From: CAZSPL01 sp964608735
GTDB taxonomy: Bacteria; JAJVIF01; JAPKYR01; CAZSPL01
Assembly: GCA_964608735.1 (NCBI GenBank)
Contig: CAZSPL010000193.1
Coordinates: 1-7,882, forward strand
Length of the DNA: 7,882 bases
Direction: 5' to 3'
This document shows, in pieces, positions 1 to 5,434 of the stretch (position 1 is the stretch's first letter; every line of letters starts with the position of its first letter). The notes beneath the pieces were generated by a model. The model was not told the origin of the DNA, searched no databases, and worked only from the letters and a program-made list of their open reading frames with translations. Both the position numbers and the translations under genes were made by a program.

Positions 1-1
1 T

Positions 2-2719
2 CTGCATGACTCGTTGCTCTCGTTCCCGCAGTCGGGTTCGAATCTCACGGTGCTGAATGCCGATGGCTATACCCGGTGGATGAACGCCGCCGAATTCACC
101 ACCCCGGGATTGTGGGGATACACATCCGGTGCCCTCGGCTCAGCGGGATTTACTCCGAACTCGAAGCTTAACGGCTACAAATATTTCACCGACGGCATCT
201 CCAAGACTGATGACGTGAAGACATTCTTCTCGAATCCCGCCAACGTCGCCAACCGGGGTGTATTCGCCCCGGGAAGCGCCAATGTCCGGGAATACCGTCT
301 GAAATTCCCGGTTCTTGGTGGTCCGGCGTTGAAGTTCAATTATGCGGTGCTCGCCAACTGGGCTGCGCCGACCGCATCTCCCCCGACGATAAACGATTTC
401 CCGTCGACCGCCAACGCCCGCGAGCCGGTGCATATCGATGTCGCGGACAACGGTACCAATGTATATTTCGTCAACCCGACCGATTTGGGCGGAAGCCTGA
501 AGTTGAATATCGAAGTGTTCGACTGGCAGGGGAAATCAAAGCCCGCGGGCGTACCGGGCGAAATCAGCGGCATCTGGCTCGAATCGCAGCCGTCGCTGAT
601 TCCGGGCGCGCCGGTGGATGTCATGCCCTCGGCAATCGTAAGCGCGGGCACCGGGCTTTCGAGCGTATTTTCGATTGATATATCGAGTTGCGCTCCCACA
701 ACTTCGGGGAACATCGACCTCCTTGTCACCGTGGAATCGGCGTCCCCGACGACATATGTCCTCGGCGGAAGCGGCGTATATCCGGTCGCGGCATTGCTTT
801 CATCCTATGCCAGATACACCGTCGCCGTGTCTTCGAGCAATCCGAACACACAGCCCACGGTCACAACTCCGAGCGGGCAGGCATCGGTATATTCGACCGA
901 TATCCCCCTCTACCAGGTAGTTGCGGTCGACCCGGACCCCGGCGAACAGGCATCGCTGACCTACGCCTGGAGCGTGGTGACGTCGGGTTCTCCCCCGGTC
1001 TACGCACTTCCCGGCGACCCGACACCCGGCGACTTGACGATAAATTACGGCGTCGCCGCATATATTACCGGGCAGGGGAACTACGACATCTCGTGCCGTG
1101 TGCAGGACACATCGGGCCTTCCCAACGACACCGGCTACTCGCCGTCGCCGCTTCTCGTCACGGTACAAAACAAGCAGCCCCTCGTGCCGGTGCCGTCGGG
1201 ACAGGTGTCCGTATGGACGAACGATATACAACTCTACCAGGCGCCGGGATTCGACCCCGACCCGTGGGACAGTGCGACGTACACATGGAGCGTAGTGCCG
1301 AATGGCAGTCTGCCGGTGTATAACATCCCCGGCGACCCGACCCCCGGCGATCTGACCATCAATTTCAACACCGCGCCTTATATCACCGGCCCGGGATTAT
1401 ATGACATATCGTGCGAATATGACGATGGCTCCGGCTGGCCGAACGCGAAGGGATACAGCACCACGTTGCTTACGATAGGTGTATATAACCTACCATACAG
1501 CCAGCCGATGATTTTTGATTACTCGCTTCTTCCCGCGCCGCACCAGGGATCATTCATAAGCTGCACGGCGGTGTTCGGTCATTTCGCCACCGGTTTCCCC
1601 GAGCACGACATCATGATATTACCCACGGGCGGTATGAGTTTCATGGTAATCGCCGATGACCTCGGCGTCGGGCCGTTCGGCGTTCCGCCGGTGGGAAGTG
1701 TGTACTATTACGGCTGGAACATGCCGCTTCCACTCCCGCCCGCTCCGCCCATAGTCGCCGCGCATGAAATCGGTATGCTTCCATACCAGTTTCTTCCATT
1801 GCAGCCGACGCGTTTTGACGGCACCAGCGCGGGGGAAATGATGCTCGCGCATGGCTCGCCTGTCGTTTCTGCTATCGGGGCGTTCCCGGAGTATGCGTTT
1901 GTCCAGACATTTGGATGGCTTCCCGGCGGACCTGTTCCGCCGCCATTGGTATGGTTCGGCGACCATCCATCATTCAATGGTGCGACATGGGAAGCGGTCG
2001 CCGATGTCACCAATGGATCCACGCTTGGCGCGCCGGGCAATCTCTATTGCCTTTACGCCTGCGATTACACGACATTCGTAAACTGCGCCGTGGCAATCCA
2101 GAACGGCCCCTGCCCGGGAACGTGCACGATTTATCAGACAATCCCACCCCATGCGGTGCAGGGTACACCGATAACCTTGCCGACATCGGGAGGTGTCGCG
2201 CTTCCCGGCCCCGGGATTATCGACGACAGCCTGCATTCGGCGATGAGCGTGGGTATCGACGAGTTCCCCACCAACACCGGGATGACGATTCCCGGCGCGT
2301 CGCTTCTGTATATCCTCGACGCCGAAGGGGATATCGAAATATGGGAGGTCGATTTTCTCACGCAGGCGTCCGCGTATTACGGCACCCTTTCGAAGAATTA
2401 CATCACGCAGGGGCTCGTGACGATGATGCCCATAGACTGCGAAATTGTGGATATCAACTTCATCCCGCCCGGCAAGCCGGTCCCGGCGCATAACCTGATT
2501 GCAGTACAGAGCTTCGACCCGATGAATTCGATTATGACGTTTGATTTCTTCGATGTCGGCCCGGGCCTTGACAATGCATCGCCGATATATACGGGCTATG
2601 CGATACCCACGAACCGCGCGATGCGGATGGATATCGATACCGGCATGGCGGCGATATATCTCTTACATGATTCCATCGCCAACCCGGGAACATCGGCCGT
2701 GTCGGTGTATACGTATTAA
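2..2719 (+). CDS. Large probable extracellular protein with two tandem Ig/PKD-like repeats (5' end missing)
   Basis: The reading frame is open to the left edge, so the start codon lies outside the window. The TTG at 14 is only an internal Leu codon and the residue numbers below count from it. Residues 1-275 are rich in Gly, Ser, Thr, Pro and aromatics with beta-type patterning (for example NGYKYF near 53-58 and FDWQG near 169-173), and I recognise no named family. Residues 279-492 are two tandem ~107-residue repeats, each with a DPDP motif, an AWSVV or TWSVV strand, a PGDPTPGDLTIN box and a YDISC strand; this resembles PKD/Ig-like surface domains. Residues 493-901 are unrecognised; the last 150 carry strands such as EGDIEIWEVDF and GMAAIYLLHDS that could be propeller blades. 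Five Cys cluster at 679-704. No C-terminal sorting or anchoring signal and no TM helix is visible. The stop is TAA, its two A's shared with the adjoining palindromic element. Surface or secreted location is inferred from composition; the signal peptide, if any, is outside the window. Confidence 0.85.
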   Translation: MHDSLLSFPQSGSNLTVLNADGYTRWMNAAEFTTPGLWGYTSGALGSAGFTPNSKLNGYKYFTDGISKTDDVKTFFSNPANVANRGVFAPGSANVREYRLKFPVLGGPALKFNYAVLANWAAPTASPPTINDFPSTANAREPVHIDVADNGTNVYFVNPTDLGGSLKLNIEVFDWQGKSKPAGVPGEISGIWLESQPSLIPGAPVDVMPSAIVSAGTGLSSVFSIDISSCAPTTSGNIDLLVTVESASPTTYVLGGSGVYPVAALLSSYARYTVAVSSSNPNTQPTVTTPSGQASVYSTDIPLYQVVAVDPDPGEQASLTYAWSVVTSGSPPVYALPGDPTPGDLTINYGVAAYITGQGNYDISCRVQDTSGLPNDTGYSPSPLLVTVQNKQPLVPVPSGQVSVWTNDIQLYQAPGFDPDPWDSATYTWSVVPNGSLPVYNIPGDPTPGDLTINFNTAPYITGPGLYDISCEYDDGSGWPNAKGYSTTLLTIGVYNLPYSQPMIFDYSLLPAPHQGSFISCTAVFGHFATGFPEHDIMILPTGGMSFMVIADDLGVGPFGVPPVGSVYYYGWNMPLPLPPAPPIVAAHEIGMLPYQFLPLQPTRFDGTSAGEMMLAHGSPVVSAIGAFPEYAFVQTFGWLPGGPVPPPLVWFGDHPSFNGATWEAVADVTNGSTLGAPGNLYCLYACDYTTFVNCAVAIQNGPCPGTCTIYQTIPPHAVQGTPITLPTSGGVALPGPGIIDDSLHSAMSVGIDEFPTNTGMTIPGASLLYILDAEGDIEIWEVDFLTQASAYYGTLSKNYITQGLVTMMPIDCEIVDINFIPPGKPVPAHNLIAVQSFDPMNSIMTFDFFDVGPGLDNASPIYTGYAIPTNRAMRMDIDTGMAAIYLLHDSIANPGTSAVSVYTY
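848..1489 (+). repeat. Two tandem ~107-codon Ig/PKD-like repeats inside the large + strand gene
   Basis: Copy 1 covers about 848-1168 and copy 2 about 1175-1489, with a near-constant offset of 106-108 codons. Shared anchors are PSGQ-SV, a DI-LYQ strand, DPDP, the WSVV strand, PVY, the identical 12-residue box PGDPTPGDLTIN, YITG, and YDISC. The similarity is also visible in the DNA around 1011-1048 and 1329-1366, which points to a duplication within the gene. The DPD and WSVV pattern is typical of PKD-like or cadherin-like beta sandwiches, so family membership is likely, but the exact domain type is inferred. Confidence 0.85.
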
Positions 2720-2923
2720 AAAAGTAGGGACAGTCACGAATGGCACATTTTTAAGCCTTAATTCATTCTATCAGAAGAATCCGGGTGGCACCCCTTTCCC
2801 GCGCAATATACATCACTGAGACTTCAAGTGCATGCAGTAAGCGCGGTAAAGGGGTGCCACCCGGAGCTCAATAAATATACGCCATCTTAAAAAAGCACCA
2901 TTCGTGACTGTCCCTACTTTTTT
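2718..2923. repeat. Nested palindromic element A, outer inverted repeat (REP/RAYT-like)
   Basis: The left arm 2718-2743 and the right arm 2898-2923 are perfect 26-nt inverted repeats (A-tract, then GTAGGGACAGTCAC, then GAATGG). With three mismatches the arms extend to 37 nt (2718-2754 and 2887-2923). The ~130 nt between them hold a second, unrelated palindrome. The element exactly fills the gap between two convergent genes and its outer A/T tracts overlap both stop codons. In either direction a transcript would fold and end in a U-tract, so it may act as a two-way terminator. No transposase is encoded inside it. Assignment to RAYT-mobilised repeats rests on the general look of such elements and on the shared core with element B. 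Confidence 0.8.
2780..2865. repeat. Inner palindrome of element A
   Basis: The arms 2780-2804 and 2841-2865 match at 24 of 25 positions as an inverted repeat. They begin at the outer edge with CCGGGTGGCACCCCTTT and end with GCGC, around a 36-nt loop. The single mismatch pairs 2798 with 2847. The sequence differs from the outer arms in both motif and base composition (GC-rich against AT-ended), so it looks like a separate repeat type that inserted into, or was captured by, the outer one. It would form a very stable hairpin in RNA or single-stranded DNA. Confidence 0.85.
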
Positions 2924-4185
2924 TACTCCGTCGCGAGGAATTTGCGGAATTGGCCATTGAACGCGGCGAGCGTTGAAATCATAACTATCAATATTCCGCA
3001 CGTCAGATAAATCGCCGGGATATTCCCCCCGATTGCATCCGCCACCACGCCCGACAATCCCATCGCAATCGGCATAAGCCCGGCGGCCAGCGTGCCTAGA
3101 AATCCGAACACGCGTCCCCGTATCTCCGGTGGCACACCCATCTGGAGTATTGTCGACAAATCAACCTGCACTACCCCCACGAACATGCCGCACAGGAACA
3201 TCAGCACGAGAGTGGGAACTTCGGAGCGCAGGAAACTCAACACGATGAAACATGCCGAAAAACTGATGAGAAAAATCAAGTGGGTGATGACCCTCACCCG
3301 GCCCCTGCGTCGCACCGTGCCCGCGACGATATAGCCAATGAGCGCGCCGACACCTATCCCCGCGAGTATGTAGCCGTACCAGTCGTCCTTCGCCTTCAAA
3401 AATTCCTTCACGAAAACCGGCATCAGCACGAATATCGGCGCGAGGAAGAAATTCAGGAACGCGGCTATCAGCACGGTTGTCCTCACGCCGGAATTTCGCC
3501 AGATGTAGCGGAATCCTTCGAGCGTTTCTTCTTTGAAAATATAGAACAGCTTGCTTATCTCGATTTTCTCATGCTTGCGCGTATGCGGCAAATCGATGAA
3601 TGTCTCGCTTCCGCTTGAGAACAAATAGGTGATGCCGTCGATGAGGAACACCATCGGCGCGCCGAGGATGCGAAAGAGGAGTCCGCCGACCGCCTGCCCG
3701 ATGAATGACGCCACCTGGTTCGATGACTGAAACATCGAGTTCGCGCCGGCGAGTTTGTCACGCGGAACGATGTCTGGAACGGCCGATGTGATGGCTGGTC
3801 CGAAGAACGCATTCACGATGCCGTTGAAAATGGAGATGCAGAAAAGCACGCCGAGTTTCAGGCCGACCGCGCCCGGCATGAGGAACAGCATCGCCGCGAA
3901 CGCGCATACCGCAAGCCCCTTTAAAAGGTCGCACATCACGATGATGTGTTTGCGCGAATAACGGTCGGCGTATGTCCCGCCGATGGGGCCGAGGATTACG
4001 CCCGGTATGCTCGAGGCCATCATCAAAAGCCCCATGAATGTCGCGGAGCCGGTTGATGCGTAGACCCACAGCATCGTGCCGACATAGGCCACCTGTATGC
4101 CGACCTGGCTTACGAACTGTCCCTGCCACAGCAGGATGAAATTCCGGTTCATAAGGTGAGTCGGTTTTTTTAATTCGTTCTCCAC
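2923..4185 (-). CDS. MFS transporter, MFS_3 / macrolide-efflux (Mef/EntS-like) type
   Basis: The product is a 420-residue inner-membrane protein with about 12 hydrophobic segments, six on each side of a charged loop at 196-232, which is the usual MFS length and plan. Motif A between TM2 and TM3 reads GPIGGTYADRYSRKH (66-80). The PRDKLAGANS segment (141-150) and PPEIRGRVFG (352-361) are hallmarks of the MFS_3 group that includes Mef macrolide pumps and the enterobactin exporter EntS. Proton-driven export of a small molecule is therefore likely; the substrate cannot be told. The start is uncertain: GTG at 4185 gives the full frame, but it has no clear Shine-Dalgarno sequence, and the ATG at 4152 (residue 12, MNRNFILLW) begins just before TM1 and is a good alternative. 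The stop TAA abuts element A. A strong hairpin separates the gene from sucD upstream, so it probably has its own promoter in 4186-4235, where no convincing -35/-10 pair was found. Confidence 0.9.
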   Translation of the reverse strand: MENELKKPTHLMNRNFILLWQGQFVSQVGIQVAYVGTMLWVYASTGSATFMGLLMMASSIPGVILGPIGGTYADRYSRKHIIVMCDLLKGLAVCAFAAMLFLMPGAVGLKLGVLFCISIFNGIVNAFFGPAITSAVPDIVPRDKLAGANSMFQSSNQVASFIGQAVGGLLFRILGAPMVFLIDGITYLFSSGSETFIDLPHTRKHEKIEISKLFYIFKEETLEGFRYIWRNSGVRTTVLIAAFLNFFLAPIFVLMPVFVKEFLKAKDDWYGYILAGIGVGALIGYIVAGTVRRRGRVRVITHLIFLISFSACFIVLSFLRSEVPTLVLMFLCGMFVGVVQVDLSTILQMGVPPEIRGRVFGFLGTLAAGLMPIAMGLSGVVADAIGGNIPAIYLTCGILIVMISTLAAFNGQFRKFLATE

Positions 4186-4235
4186 GTTTGTTTCAATGAC
4201 TGGAAGACAAACAAGAATATGCGTAAGATCAGTCT

Positions 4236-4322
4236 AAAAAATAGGGACAGTCACCTATTTTGCTCCTGTTATGTCGATAACCATCATCGTTCGAGCAAAA
4301 TAGGTGACTGTCCCTATTTTTT
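4236..4322. repeat. Palindromic element B, perfect 30-bp inverted repeat (REP/RAYT-like)
   Basis: The arms 4236-4265 and 4293-4322 are perfect 30-nt inverted repeats around a 27-nt loop (4266-4292). Each arm also contains its own smaller palindrome: AAAATAGG, eight loop bases, CCTATTTT (4238-4261 and 4297-4320). The element can therefore fold either as one long hairpin or as two short ones, like paired REP palindromes. The core TAGGGACAGTCAC is shared with the outer arms of element A. It lies 3 nt after the sucD stop codon and 50 nt before the MFS start. No coding capacity of its own is credible. Confidence 0.9.
4236..4322 (-). terminator. Likely intrinsic terminator after sucD
   Basis: Read on the minus strand, the sucD stop is followed within 3 nt by an A-tract, a 30-bp stem with a 27-nt loop, and six T's at the end of the stem. 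This is a hairpin plus U-tract arrangement that should stop RNA polymerase leaving sucD. The element is nearly symmetric, so it could work in both directions. The U-tract is part of the stem rather than after it, and the stem is longer than in most intrinsic terminators, so its efficiency is inferred. Confidence 0.5.
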
Positions 4323-4326
4323 TAAT

Positions 4327-5232
4327 CTACACACCGATCGACTTCAGCACCTTCACTGCCACCTTGGGCAGGTCGTTGAAATCATCCACCACGTGCGCGC
4401 CGACTTCGCGCAGACGCGTCACCTTCCCCTCGTACGTCCCGCGCCCGCCCTCGACAATCGCGCCCGCGTGGCTGAACCTCGTGCCTTCCTTCGCGGCCTT
4501 CCCTCCGATATATGCAATCAACGGCTTGGTGAATTCGCCCTTCTCTATCAGATCGGCGACGGTTTCCTCCTGCGTGCCGCCGATTTCGCCGAACATCGCC
4601 ACCGCCTTCGTCTCCGCATCCTTCTCGAACAGCTTGACGACATCGGGATGCGACAGGCCGACCACCGGGTCGCCGCCGACGTGTACGATGGTGCTGAGGC
4701 CTATGCCGGCGCGCCCGAGATAATACGCGGTGCTCGATGTCATTCCTCCGGATCGCGATGTCACCCCCACCGGCCCCTTCTTGAACCACGACCGCGCGGT
4801 CTTGGCGCTTCCGCCGAGCATCCCGAGCACAGCCTTGTCGACCGACAGCACGCCGAGGGTGTTCGGGCCGACGAAATTCGCGCCCGTCTTCTTCGCTATG
4901 TTCGCGATTTCCAGCACATCGTGGATCGGCACGCGGTCGGGTACGATTACCACGAGCCGGATGCCGGCGTCGAATGCTTCGAGGCAGGCGTTCTTGACGA
5001 TGGGCGCCGGGATGAAGAGCACGCTTACGTCGAGCGGGCCGACATTCTCCACCGCTTCCTTCACGGTATCGAACACCGGCACCCCTTCGACATCGACGCC
5101 GCCCTTGCCGGGGGTGCATCCGGCGACGACATTGGTGCCGTACTCCTTCATCAGTCTCGCGCGCACAGTGCCCTCGCGGCCGGTGATTCCCTGCACGATG
5201 ACTTTCATCTTCCCGTCAATGATGATCGACAT
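4327..5232 (-). CDS. sucD: Succinate-CoA ligase (ADP/GDP-forming) alpha subunit, SucD-type, divergent
   Basis: The protein has 301 residues, close to the usual ~290. SucD with SucC interconverts succinyl-CoA and succinate with formation of a nucleoside triphosphate in the cytosolic TCA cycle. It starts MSIIIDGKMKVIVQGITGREGT, matching the family N-terminus with the CoA-binding Rossmann loop at 14-22. TPGKGG lies at 40-45 and GEIGG at 215-219 (active-site Glu216). The phosphorylated His is His255 in SHAGAIVEGG. Two motifs depart from textbook SucD: GPNCPGV is GPNTLGV (122-128), and SRSGTLTYE is SRSGGMTSS (159-167), which recalls SRSGGM of ATP-citrate lyase. Together with GEIGGT this leaves room for another CoA-ligase substrate. 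No beta subunit gene lies next to it, unlike the common sucCD order. The ATG start is supported by GGAGG 5 nt upstream. A related acyl-CoA or citryl-CoA ligase small subunit is the alternative. Confidence 0.88.
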   Translation of the reverse strand: MSIIIDGKMKVIVQGITGREGTVRARLMKEYGTNVVAGCTPGKGGVDVEGVPVFDTVKEAVENVGPLDVSVLFIPAPIVKNACLEAFDAGIRLVVIVPDRVPIHDVLEIANIAKKTGANFVGPNTLGVLSVDKAVLGMLGGSAKTARSWFKKGPVGVTSRSGGMTSSTAYYLGRAGIGLSTIVHVGGDPVVGLSHPDVVKLFEKDAETKAVAMFGEIGGTQEETVADLIEKGEFTKPLIAYIGGKAAKEGTRFSHAGAIVEGGRGTYEGKVTRLREVGAHVVDDFNDLPKVAVKVLKSIGV

Positions 5233-5434
5233 AACCGCCTCCGGATAACTTGACGACAGGTGGGTATTTTACATCAAATGTCGGATTCGAGAAATGGGGG
5301 GGTTGAATCATCTAAACCATAAACCCGAGCCCCGACCGTCCTCGTCCGACGAAGCTCGATGAGCGAAGGTGGAAGGGAGGGGACAAAGCTACGGGCAAAC
5401 TTGCAGACTCGCGTGCCCGAGCCACCATTCATTC
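5233..5434. other. Intergenic spacer between the HEAT-repeat gene and sucD
   Basis: This 202-nt stretch has no credible gene. Besides the sucD ribosome binding site it holds a TAAAAT on the minus strand (5266-5271), 33 nt before the ATG, that could be a -10 box, but no matching -35 was found. A run of seven G lies at 5296-5302. Around 5345-5372 there is a small imperfect palindrome (GCTC, GAT, GAGC) flanked by two GCGAAG/ACGAAG copies. Another weak 6-bp stem with a 16-nt loop (5392-5397 with 5414-5419) follows the HEAT gene stop but lacks a U-tract. No clear terminator for the HEAT gene is seen. Confidence 0.5.
5238..5242 (-). promoter_or_regulatory. Ribosome binding site of sucD
   Basis: On the minus strand GGAGG is followed by CGGTT and then the ATG at 5232, a 5-nt spacing. 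It is the clearest Shine-Dalgarno sequence found in the window, and it fixes the sucD start. Confidence 0.85.

Noticed and set aside
2718..2923. Element A as a CRISPR array or an integron attC site
   Set aside because: There are no regularly spaced direct repeats, only nested inverted repeats. No integrase or attC core sites are seen, and the unit is a single copy.
4186..4235. Promoter for the MFS gene
   Set aside because: CATATT-like and TTGAAA-like hexamers occur on the minus strand, but not in a usable order and spacing.
4327..4723. Other open frames on both strands overlapping sucD and the large + strand gene
   Set aside because: Arg-, Pro- or Ser-rich shadow products caused by GC-rich codon use; none has a ribosome binding site or a known motif.
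4219..5253. A 344-codon + strand open frame spanning element B and lying antisense to sucD
   Set aside because: Its product is rich in His, Arg and Asp, as expected from a shadow frame. It runs through a palindrome, and the opposite strand encodes a clear SucD with a good ribosome binding site.
5345..5372. Small palindrome in the spacer before sucD as a regulator binding site
   Set aside because: Only a 4-bp stem with a 3-base loop, far from the start codon and without a second copy in the window. Too weak to call.
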